Assembly: GCA_030268105.1 (NCBI GenBank)
Contig: BSDZ01000101.1
Location: 2,997,001 to 3,061,000, forward strand
Length of the DNA: 64,000 nt
Origin: Volvox africanus
Lineage: Eukaryota; Chlorophyta; Chlorophyceae; Chlamydomonadales; Volvocaceae
Reading direction: 5' to 3'
The first letter of the stretch is position 1; every line of letters starts with the position of its first letter. Shown here in pieces: positions 53,447-64,000 of the stretch. Under the pieces are notes generated by a model. The model saw only the letters and a program-made list of their open reading frames with translations, was not told the origin of the DNA and did not search any database. The translations under genes and the position numbers were made by a program.

Positions 53447-55298
53447 AGGGGGCGCAGTTTTAACCACAGACCAGCAAAGCACCCGTTCGCGTGGGTGCCA
53501 ACGCCTGAGCCGACCTGCAGCCGACCTGTAGCCCAGCTCTGTCCAGCAACGTGCAATCACGATCCTCGCACTCCACATGCGTGAAACTAAGAAGCACCAG
53601 GATGCGTGGAGCAACGTGCACAGGACGTATGCTGCTGACGGCGGTTGGTGTGTGGCGGTCGGTGTTGTGTGGTATCATCCGTCTTCAGGATGACTGATCC
53701 AGATGCAGCAGGTAGGCCATGTTGCTGATGATGAGGACCCACACACCCGCCAGCTCACAAGTTGGGACCACCTGACCCTGCCATGCGGCAGCCTCATCAA
53801 TCAATCACGCACACCTGGCTACCTGGCCCAACAGCCAGGTAGCCATAGCTAGCTGTTGCTCGGCTGCTGGACTCCTGCTGGTCACCATGTTTGCACCGAC
53901 CATCGATCTACCGGTACCCATGCATATGATACATATGCCGACCATGGCCGTGACAAGCCACGCACCTGCGCATGCAACATTTGAGTTCCCCTGCTTGTCG
54001 TAAAAAATCAATCCATGCACGTGTGAGATATGGTTCAGGTTGAGGCTCAGGTTGAGGCTCAGGGATTGGGGGTTTGGCACACCGCATCGCATCAGCTGGA
54101 TGGCCAGCCACATACATGTATACACACATGCGTGAATGAATCTCCTGGCGCGTGCCTCACCAGCTTCCTGGGCTGACGCACCAGAGTGCGTGTCTGTGCC
54201 ACACCCTCCATCCGTACCCCCTTCTTTGCTCAGCGTGTGCAGATGGGTGCATGGCTGCCACATGCACAGCAGCTATTGCTCGGCTGCTGGACTCCTGCTG
54301 GTCACCATGTTTGCACCGACCATCGATCTACCGGTACCCATGCATATGATACATATGCCGACCATGGCCGTGACAAGCCACGCACCTGCGCATGCAACAT
54401 TTGAGTTCCCCTGCTTGTCGTAAAAAATCAATCCATGCACGTGTGAGATATGGTTCAGGTTGAGGCTCAGGTTGAGGCTCAGGGATTGGGGGTTTGGCAC
54501 ACCGCATCGCATCAGCTGGATGGCCAGCCACATACATGTATACACACATGCGTGAATGAATCTCCTGGCGCGTGCCTCACCAGCTTCCTGGGCTGACGCA
54601 CCAGAGTGCGTGTCTGTGCCACACCCTCCATCCGTACCCCCTTCTTTGCTCAGCGTGTGCAGATGGGTGCATGGCTGCCACATGCACAGCAGCTATTGCT
54701 CGGCTGCTGGACTCCTGCTGGTCACCATGTTTGCACCGACCATCGATCTACCGGTACCCATGCATATGATACATATGCCGACCATGGCCGTGACAAGCCA
54801 CGCACCTGCGCATGCAACATTTGAGTTCCCCTGCTTGTCGTAAAAAATCAATCCATGCACGTGTGAGATATGGTTCAGGTTGAGGCTCAGGTTGAGGCTC
54901 AGGGATTGGGGGTTTGGCACACCGCATCGCATCAGCTGGATGGCCAGCCACATACATGTATACACACATGCGTGAATGAATCTCCTGGCGCGTGCCTCAC
55001 CAGCTTCCTGGGCTGACGCACCAGAGTGCGTGTCTGTGCCACACCCTCCATCCGTCCCCCCTTCTTTGCTCAGCGTGTGCAGATGGGTGCATGGCTGCCA
55101 CATGCATCTTGGGAGCACAGCAATGAACCTTGACCCTTCCTCCGCCGTCCTTGACTTGAGGCAGGACTGACACAGGACTGACACGGCAGCAGGTAGGGGC
55201 GGCCACCGTGAGGCTTGCTTGGCACGCCTGTTGATGCGTGGTGTGGTCCTGGTGGCGCCGTTGTTGGGGGGTTGGGTGCGACGGCGCGTGCGTTCGAG

Positions 55299-55371
55299 TT
55301 CGCTATTGTCTAGGCGGTCAGGATACGAGATTCTCACTCTCGAGACCCGGGTTCGAGTCCCGGTAGCGAAA
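55299..55371 (+). tRNA. tRNA-Glu (CTC), copy 9, A9 changed to T
   Basis: T9 form, otherwise canonical. The downstream module carries the GCACCCGCTCGCG variant shared with the copies at 48439-49596 and 56384-59046. Confidence 0.78.
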
Positions 55372-56383
55372 AGGGGGCGCAGTTTTAACCACAGACCAGC
55401 AAAGCACCCGCTCGCGTGGGTGCCAACGCCTGAGCCGACCTGCAGCCGACCTGTAGCCCAGCTCTGTCCAGCAACGTGCAATCACGATCCTCGCACTCCA
55501 CATGCGTGAAACTAAGAAGCACCAGGATGCGTGGAGCAACGTGCACAGGACGTATGCTGCTGACGGCGGTTGGTGTGTGGCGGTCGGTGTTGTGTGGTAT
55601 CATCCGTCTTCAGGATGACTGATCCAGATGCAGCAGGTAGGCCATGTTGCTGATGATGAGGACCCACACACCCGCCAGCTCACAAGTTGGGACCACCTGA
55701 CCCTGCCATGCGGCAGCCTCATCAATCAATCACGCACACCTGGCTACCTGGCCCAACAGCCAGGTAGCCATAGCTAGCTGTTGCTCGGCTGCTGGACTCC
55801 TGCTGGTCACCATGTTTGCACCGACCATCGATCTACCGGTACCCATGCATATGATACATATGCCGACCATGGCCGTGACAAGCCACGCACCTGCGCATGC
55901 AACATTTGAGTTCCCCTGCTTGTCGTAAAAAATCAATCCATGCACGTGTGAGATATGGTTCAGGTTGAGGCTCAGGTTGAGGCTCAGGGATTGGGGGTTT
56001 GGCACACCGCATCGCATCAGCTGGATGGCCAGCCACATACATGTATACACACATGCGTGAATGAATCTCCTGGCGCGTGCCTCACCAGCTTCCTGGGCTG
56101 ACGCACCAGAGTGCGTGTCTGTGCCACACCCTCCATCCGTACCCCCTTCTTTGCTCAGCGTGTGCAGATGGGTGCATGGCTGCCACATGCATCTTGGGAG
56201 CACAGCAATGAACCTTGACCCTTCCTCCGCCGTCCTTGACTTGAGGCAGGACTGACACAGGACTGACACGGCAGCAGGTAGGGGCGGCCACCGTGAGGCT
56301 TGCTTGGCACGCCTGTTGATGCGTGGTGTGGTCCTGGTGGCGCCGTTGTTGGGGGGTTGGGTGCGACGGCGCGTGCGTTCGAG

Positions 56384-56456
56384 TTCGCTATTGTCTAGGC
56401 GGTCAGGATACGAGATTCTCACTCTCGAGACCCGGGTTCGAGTCCCGGTAGCGAAA
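56384..56456 (+). tRNA. tRNA-Glu (CTC), copy 10, A9 changed to T
   Basis: T9 form. It follows the previous tRNA by exactly one 1085-bp composite, so the two are probably a direct duplication. Confidence 0.78.
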
Positions 56457-57888
56457 AGGGGGCGCAGTTTTAACCACAGACCAGCAAAGCACCCGCTCGC
56501 GTGGGTGCCAACGCCTGAGCCGACCTGCAGCCGACCTGTAGCCCAGCTCTGTCCAGCAACGTGCAATCACGATCCTCGCACTCCACATGCGTGAAACTAA
56601 GAAGCACCAGGATGCGTGGAGCAACGTGCACAGGACGTATGCTGCTGACGGCGGTTGGTGTGTGGCGGTCGGTGTTGTGTGGTATCATCCGTCTTCAGGA
56701 TGACTGATCCAGATGCAGCAGGTAGGCCATGTTGCTGATGATGAGGACCCACACACCCGCCAGCTCACAAGTTGGGACCACCTGACCCTGCCATGCGGCA
56801 GCCTCATCAATCAATCACGCACACCTGGCTACCTGGCCCAACAGCCAGGTAGCCATAGCTAGCTGTTGCTCGGCTGCTGGACTCCTGCTGGTCACCATGT
56901 TTGCACCGACCATCGATCTACCGGTACCCATGCATATGATACATATGCCGACCATGGCCGTGACAAGCCACGCACCTGCGCATGCAACATTTGAGTTCCC
57001 CTGCTTGTCGTAAAAAATCAATCCATGCACGTGTGAGATATGGTTCAGGTTGAGGCTCAGGTTGAGGCTCAGGGATTGGGGGTTTGGCACACCGCATCGC
57101 ATCAGCTGGATGGCCAGCCACATACATGTATACACACATGCGTGAATGAATCTCCTGGCGCGTGCCTCACCAGCTTCCTGGGCTGACGCACCAGAGTGCG
57201 TGTCTGTGCCACACCCTCCATCCGTACCCCCTTCTTTGCTCAGCGTGTGCAGATGGGTGCATGGCTGCCACATGCACAGCAGCTATTGCTCGGCTGCTGG
57301 ACTCCTGCTGGTCACCATGTTTGCACCGACCATCGATCTACCGGTACCCATGCATATGATACATATGCCGACCATGGCCGTGACAAGCCACGCACCTGTG
57401 CATGCAACATTTGAGTTCCCCTGCTTGTCGTAAAAAATCAATCCATGCACGTGTGAGATATGGTTCAGGTTGAGGCTCAGGTTGAGGCTCAGGGATTGGG
57501 GGTTTGGCACACCGCATCGCATCAGCTGGATGGCCAGCCACATACATGTATACACACATGCGTGAATGAATCTCCTGGCGCGTGCCTCACCAGCTTCCTG
57601 GGCTGACGCACCAGAGTGCGTGTCTGTGCCACACCCTCCATCCGTCCCCCCTTCTTTGCTCAGCGTGTGCAGATGGGTGCATGGCTGCCACATGCATCTT
57701 GGGAGCACAGCAATGAACCTTGACCCTTCCTCCGCCGTCCTTGACTTGAGGCAGGACTGACACAGGACTGACACGGCAGCAGGTAGGGGCGGCCACCGTG
57801 AGGCTTGCTTGGCACGCCTGTTGATGCGTGGTGTGGTCCTGGTGGCGCCGTTGTTGGGGGGTTGGGTGCGACGGCGCGTGCGTTCGAG

Positions 57889-57961
57889 TTCGCTATAGTC
57901 TAGGCGGTCAGGATACGAGATTCTCACTCTCGAGACCCGGGTTCGAGTCCCGGTAGCGAAA
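57889..57961 (+). tRNA. tRNA-Glu (CTC), copy 11, intact
   Basis: Canonical mature sequence with A9, G18G19, intact A and B boxes, discriminator A and a downstream TTTT. Confidence 0.92.
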
Positions 57962-58973
57962 AGGGGGCGCAGTTTTAACCACAGACCAGCAAAGCACCCG
58001 CTCGCGTGGGTGCCAACGCCTGAGCCGACCTGCAGCCGACCTGTAGCCCAGCTCTGTCCAGCAACGTGCAATCACGATCCTCGCACTCCACATGCGTGAA
58101 ACTAAGAAGCACCAGGATGCGTGGAGCAACGTGCACAGGACGTATGCTGCTGACGGCGGTTGGTGTGTGGCGGTCGGTGTTGTGTGGTATCATCCGTCTT
58201 CAGGATGACTGATCCAGATGCAGCAGGTAGGCCATGTTGCTGATGATGAGGACCCACACACCCGCCAGCTCACAAGTTGGGACCACCTGACCCTGCCATG
58301 CGGCAGCCTCATCAATCAATCACGCACACCTGGCTACCTGGCCCAACAGCCAGGTAGCCATAGCTAGCTGTTGCTCGGCTGCTGGACTCCTGCTGGTCAC
58401 CATGTTTGCACCGACCATCGATCTACCGGTACCCATGCATATGATACATATGCCGACCATGGCCGTGACAAGCCACGCACCTGCGCATGCAACATTTGAG
58501 TTCCCCTGCTTGTCGTAAAAAATCAATCCATGCACGTGTGAGATATGGTTCAGGTTGAGGCTCAGGTTGAGGCTCAGGGATTGGGGGTTTGGCACACCGC
58601 ATCGCATCAGCTGGATGGCCAGCCACATACATGTATACACACATGCGTGAATGAATCTCCTGGCGCGTGCCTCACCAGCTTCCTGGGCTGACGCACCAGA
58701 GTGCGTGTCTGTGCCACACCCTCCATCCGTACCCCCTTCTTTGCTCAGCGTGTGCAGATGGGTGCATGGCTGCCACATGCATCTTGGGAGCACAGCAATG
58801 AACCTTGACCCTTCCTCCGCCGTCCTTGACTTGAGGCAGGACTGACACAGGACTGACACGGCAGCAGGTAGGGGCGGCCACCGTGAGGCTTGCTTGGCAC
58901 GCCTGTTGATGCGTGGTGTGGTCCTGGTGGCGCCGTTGTTGGGGGGTTGGGTGCGACGGCGCGTGCGTTCGAG

Positions 58974-59046
58974 TTCGCTATTGTCTAGGCGGTCAGGATA
59001 CGAGATTCTCACTCTCGAGACCCGGGTTCGAGTCCCGGTAGCGAAA
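58974..59046 (+). tRNA. tRNA-Glu (CTC), copy 12, A9 changed to T
   Basis: T9 form, otherwise canonical, one composite unit to the right of an intact copy. Confidence 0.78.
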
Positions 59047-61318
59047 AGGGGGCGCAGTTTTAACCACAGACCAGCAAAGCACCCGCTCGCGTGGGTGCCA
59101 ACGCCTGAGCCGACCTGCAGCCGACCTGTAGCCCAGCTCTGTCCAGCAACGTGCAATCACGATCCTCGCACTCCACATGCGTGAAACTAAGAAGCACCAG
59201 GATGCGTGGAGCAACGTGCACAGGACGTATGCTGCTGACGGCGGTTGGTGTGTGGCGGTCGGTGTTGTGTGGTATCATCCGTCTTCAGGATGACTGATCC
59301 AGATGCAGCAGGTAGGCCATGTTGCTGATGATGAGGACCCACACACCCGCCAGCTCACAAGTTGGGACCACCTGACCCTGCCATGCGGCAGCCTCATCAA
59401 TCAATCACGCACACCTGGCTACCTGGCCCAACAGCCAGGTAGCCATAGCTAGCTGTTGCTCGGCTGCTGGACTCCTGCTGGTCACCATGTTTGCACCGAC
59501 CATCGATCTACCGGTACCCATGCATATGATACATATGCCGACCATGGCCGTGACAAGCCACGCACCTGCGCATGCAACATTTGAGTTCCCCTGCTTGTCG
59601 TAAAAAATCAATCCATGCACGTGTGAGATATGGTTCAGGTTGAGGCTCAGGTTGAGGCTCAGGGATTGGGGGTTTGGCACACCGCATCGCATCAGCTGGA
59701 TGGCCAGCCACATACATGTATACACACATGCGTGAATGAATCTCCTGGCGCGTGCCTCACCAGCTTCCTGGGCTGACGCACCAGAGTGCGTGTCTGTGCC
59801 ACACCCTCCATCCGTACCCCCTTCTTTGCTCAGCGTGTGCAGATGGGTGCATGGCTGCCACATGCACAGCAGCTATTGCTCGGCTGCTGGACTCCTGCTG
59901 GTCACCATGTTTGCACCGACCATCGATCTACCGGTACCCATGCATATGATACATATGCCGACCATGGCCGTGACAAGCCACGCACCTGCGCATGCAACAT
60001 TTGAGTTCCCCTGCTTGTCGTAAAAAATCAATCCATGCACGTGTGAGATATGCTTCAGGTTGAGGCTCAGGTTGAGGCTCAGGGATTGGGGGTTTGGCAC
60101 ACCGCATCGCATCAGCTGGATGGCCAGCCACATACATGTATACACACATGCGTGAATGAATCTCCTGGCGCGTGCCTCACCAGCTTCCTGGGCTGACGCA
60201 CCAGAGTGCGTGTCTGTGCCACACCCTCCATCCGTCCCCCCTTCTTTGCTCAGCGTGTGCAGATGGGTGCATGGCTGCCACATGCACAGCAGCTATTGCT
60301 CGGCTGCTGGACTCCTGCTGGTCACCATGTTTGCACCGACCATCGATCTACCGGTACCCATGCATATGATACATATGCCGACCATGGCCGTGACAAGCCA
60401 CGCACCTGCGCATGCAACATTTGAGTTCCCCTGCTTGTCGTAAAAAATCAATCCATGCACGTGTGAGATATGGTTCAGGTTGAGGCTCAGGTTGAGGCTC
60501 AGGGATTGGGGGTTTGGCACACCGCATCGCATCAGCTGGATGGCCAGCCACATACATGTATACACACATGCGTGAATGAATCTCCTGGCGCGTGCCTCAC
60601 CAGCTTCCTGGGCTGACGCACCAGAGTGCGTGTCTGTGCCACACCCTCCATCCGTACCCCCTTCTTTGCTCAGCGTGTGCAGATGGGTGCATGGCTGCCA
60701 CATGCACAGCAGCTATTGCTCGGCTGCTGGACTCCTGCTGGTCACCATGTTTGCACCGACCATCGATCTACCGGTACCCATGCATATGATACATATGCCG
60801 ACCATGGCCGTGACAAGCCACGCACCTGCGCATGCAACATTTGAGTTCCCCTGCTTGTCGTAAAAAATCAATCCATGCACGTGTGAGATATGGTTCAGGT
60901 TGAGGCTCAGGTTGAGGCTCAGGGATTGGGGGTTTGGCACACCGCATCGCATCAGCTGGATGGCCAGCCACATACATGTATACACACATGCGTGAATGAA
61001 TCTCCTGGCGCGTGCCTCACCAGCTTCCTGGGCTGACGCACCAGAGTGCGTGTCTGTGCCACACCCTCCATCCGTACCCCCTTCTTTGCTCAGCGTGTGC
61101 AGATGGGTGCATGGCTGCCACATGCATCTTGGGAGCACAGCAATGAACCTTGACCCTTCCTCCGCCGTCCTTGACTTGAGGCAGGACTGACACAGGACTG
61201 ACACGGCAGCAGGTAGGGGCGGCCACCGTGAGGCTTGCTTGGCACGCCTGTTGATGCGTGGTGTGGTCCTGGTGGCGCCGTTGTTGGGGGGTTGGGTGCG
61301 ACGGCGCGTGCGTTCGAG

Positions 61319-61390
61319 TTCGCTATAGTCTAGGCGGTCAGGTACGAGATTCTCACTCTCGAGACCCGGGTTCGAGTCCCGGTAGCGAAA
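61319..61390 (+). tRNA. tRNA-Glu (CTC), copy 13, 1-nt deletion in D arm
   Basis: The 3' side of the D stem reads GGTA instead of GGATA, so two of the four D-stem pairs are lost and the gene is 72 nt. The acceptor, anticodon and T arms are intact. Likely a pseudogene or poorly folding tRNA. Confidence 0.6.
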
Positions 61391-63662
61391 AGGGGGCGCA
61401 GTTTTAACCACAGACCAGCAAAGCACCCGTTCGCGTGGGTGCCAACGCCTGAGCCGACCTGCAGCCGACCTGTAGCCCAGCTCTGTCCAGCAACGTGCAA
61501 TCACGATCCTCGCACTCCACATGCGTGAAACTAAGAAGCACCAGGATGCGTGGAGCAACGTGCACAGGACGTATGCTGCTGACGGCGGTTGGTGTGTGGC
61601 GGTCGGTGTTGTGTGGTATCATCCGTCTTCAGGATGACTGATCCAGATGCAGCAGGTAGGCCATGTTGCTGATGATGAGGACCCACACACCCGCCAGCTC
61701 ACAAGTTGGGACCACCTGACCCTGCCATGCGGCAGCCTCATCAATCAATCACGCACACCTGGCTACCTGGCCCAACAGCCAGGTAGCCATAGCTAGCTGT
61801 TGCTCGGCTGCTGGACTCCTGCTGGTCACCATGTTTGCACCGACCATCGATCTACCGGTACCCATGCATATGATACATATGCCGACCATGGCCGTGACAA
61901 GCCACGCACCTGCGCATGCAACATTTGAGTTCCCCTGCTTGTCGTAAAAAATCAATCCATGCACGTGTGAGATATGGTTCAGGTTGAGGCTCAGGTTGAG
62001 GCTCAGGGATTGGGGGTTTGGCACACCGCATCGCATCAGCTGGATGGCCAGCCACATACATGTATACACACATGCGTGAATGAATCTCCTGGCGCGTGCC
62101 TCACCAGCTTCCTGGGCTGACGCACCAGAGTGCGTGTCTGTGCCACACCCTCCATCCGTACCCCCTTCTTTGCTCAGCGTGTGCAGATGGGTGCATGGCT
62201 GCCACATGCACAGCAGCTATTGCTCGGCTGCTGGACTCCTGCTGGTCACCATGTTTGCACCGACCATCGATCTACCGGTACCCATGCATATGATACATAT
62301 GCCGACCATGGCCGTGACAAGCCACGCACCTGCGCATGCAACATTTGAGTTCCCCTGCTTGTCGTAAAAAATCAATCCATGCACGTGTGAGATATGCTTC
62401 AGGTTGAGGCTCAGGTTGAGGCTCAGGGATTGGGGGTTTGGCACACCGCATCGCATCAGCTGGATGGCCAGCCACATACATGTATACACACATGCGTGAA
62501 TGAATCTCCTGGCGCGTGCCTCACCAGCTTCCTGGGCTGACGCACCAGAGTGCGTGTCTGTGCCACACCCTCCATCCGTCCCCCCTTCTTTGCTCAGCGT
62601 GTGCAGATGGGTGCATGGCTGCCACATGCACAGCAGCTATTGCTCGGCTGCTGGACTCCTGCTGGTCACCATGTTTGCACCGACCATCGATCTACCGGTA
62701 CCCATGCATATGATACATATGCCGACCATGGCCGTGACAAGCCACGCACCTGCGCATGCAACATTTGAGTTCCCCTGCTTGTCGTAAAAAATCAATCCAT
62801 GCACGTGTGAGATATGGTTCAGGTTGAGGCTCAGGTTGAGGCTCAGGGATTGGGGGTTTGGCACACCGCATCGCATCAGCTGGATGGCCAGCCACATACA
62901 TGTATACACACATGCGTGAATGAATCTCCTGGCGCGTGCCTCACCAGCTTCCTGGGCTGACGCACCAGAGTGCGTGTCTGTGCCACACCCTCCATCCGTA
63001 CCCCCTTCTTTGCTCAGCGTGTGCAGATGGGTGCATGGCTGCCACATGCACAGCAGCTATTGCTCGGCTGCTGGACTCCTGCTGGTCACCATGTTTGCAC
63101 CGACCATCGATCTACCGGTACCCATGCATATGATACATATGCCGACCATGGCCGTGACAAGCCACGCACCTGCGCATGCAACATTTGAGTTCCCCTGCTT
63201 GTCGTAAAAAATCAATCCATGCACGTGTGAGATATGGTTCAGGTTGAGGCTCAGGTTGAGGCTCAGGGATTGGGGGTTTGGCACACCGCATCGCATCAGC
63301 TGGATGGCCAGCCACATACATGTATACACACATGCGTGAATGAATCTCCTGGCGCGTGCCTCACCAGCTTCCTGGGCTGACGCACCAGAGTGCGTGTCTG
63401 TGCCACACCCTCCATCCGTACCCCCTTCTTTGCTCAGCGTGTGCAGATGGGTGCATGGCTGCCACATGCATCTTGGGAGCACAGCAATGAACCTTGACCC
63501 TTCCTCCGCCGTCCTTGACTTGAGGCAGGACTGACACAGGACTGACACGGCAGCAGGTAGGGGCGGCCACCGTGAGGCTTGCTTGGCACGCCTGTTGATG
63601 CGTGGTGTGGTCCTGGTGGCGCCGTTGTTGGGGGGTTGGGTGCGACGGCGCGTGCGTTCGAG

Positions 63663-63734
63663 TTCGCTATAGTCTAGGCGGTCAGGTACGAGATTCTCAC
63701 TCTCGAGACCCGGGTTCGAGTCCCGGTAGCGAAA
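63663..63734 (+). tRNA. tRNA-Glu (CTC), copy 14, 1-nt deletion in D arm
   Basis: Carries the same D-arm deletion as the copy 2344 bp upstream, so the two arose by duplication of a 2344-bp higher-order unit. The module continues past the end of the window. Confidence 0.6.
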
Positions 63735-64000
63735 AGGGGGCGCAGTTTTAACCACAGACCAGCAAAGCACCCGTTCGCGTGGGTGCCAACGCCTGAGCCG
63801 ACCTGCAGCCGACCTGTAGCCCAGCTCTGTCCAGCAACGTGCAATCACGATCCTCGCACTCCACATGCGTGAAACTAAGAAGCACCAGGATGCGTGGAGC
63901 AACGTGCACAGGACGTATGCTGCTGACGGCGGTTGGTGTGTGGCGGTCGGTGTTGTGTGGTATCATCCGTCTTCAGGATGACTGATCCAGATGCAGCAGG

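Larger units (their letters stand above)
26254..64000 (+). repeat. tRNA-Glu megasatellite: 420-bp units with 1085-bp composites
   Basis: Tandem array of 66 counted 420-bp units, all in the same orientation and continuing past the window. In 14 units a module of about 669 bp replaces four bases between CACATGCA and AGCTGTTGCTC, making 1085-bp composites. Units per module from left to right: 16 (6 before and 10 after the solo LTR), 4, 4, 17, 3, 1, 1, 5, 3, 1, 2, 1, 4 and 4. Units right of about 31,600 are nearly identical, differing mostly at diagnostic sites such as TCCGTACCCCC versus TCCGTCCCCCC. This indicates recent amplification or homogenisation. Inside each unit a 12-bp motif CAGGTTGAGGCT is doubled. 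Confidence 0.97.

Noticed and set aside
26254..64000. Dozens of 65-281-residue open frames repeated along the satellite
   Set aside because: They recur every 420 or 1085 bp in several overlapping frames on both strands, show no domain, and simply reflect a stop-poor repeat unit. Some run antisense through the tRNA gene.
26254..64000. CRISPR array
   Set aside because: The repeats are hundreds of bases long, contiguous and without unique spacers, in a eukaryotic intron-rich context.
33827..64000. tRNA-derived SINE family
   Set aside because: The modules sit at one fixed position in a tandem unit, lack A-rich tails and individual target duplications, and keep full cloverleaves, so satellite amplification explains them better than retroposition.

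Overview
The window looks like nuclear DNA of a green alga (Chlorophyta). This is an inference from GC-rich genes split into many short exons, Ala/Pro/Gly-rich linkers, GT-AG (and two apparent GC-AG) introns, and a CHERP homologue with a plant-type C-terminus. I cannot name the species.

Positions 1-25,842 are ordinary gene space with three intron-rich genes. A CHERP-like splicing factor (SURP and CID domains) lies on the minus strand at 631-6725. TAF13, a histone-fold subunit of TFIID, lies on the minus strand at 7618-11106 and could be resolved into seven in-phase exons. A large SFI1-like centrin-binding repeat protein lies on the plus strand from about 12209 to 23901 and diverges from TAF13. 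These genes serve pre-mRNA splicing, Pol II transcription initiation and the centriole/contractile-fibre cytoskeleton. I see no operon-like link between them.

From about 25,845 to the window end the DNA is one very large tandem array that runs off the right edge. Its basic unit is 420 bp, with 66 copies counted. In 14 places a module of about 669 bp sits in a unit at the same point, giving a 1085-bp composite, and each module carries a tRNA-Glu (anticodon CTC) gene on the plus strand. The number of 420-bp units per module varies (10 after the LTR insertion, then 4, 4, 17, 3, 1, 1, 5, 3, 1, 2, 1, 4, 4). Higher-order repeats of 2345/2344 bp are visible. Left-edge units are diverged and right-hand units are nearly identical.

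Two insertions interrupt the left edge of the array. One is a 920-bp element with TG...CA ends and a 5-bp target duplication, best read as a solo LTR. The other is a 233-bp AT-rich fragment whose translation resembles a bacterial-type family 2 glycosyltransferase. The main point of interest is the tRNA-Glu megasatellite: its architecture, the differing health of its tRNA copies, and the conserved hairpin at its module boundary.
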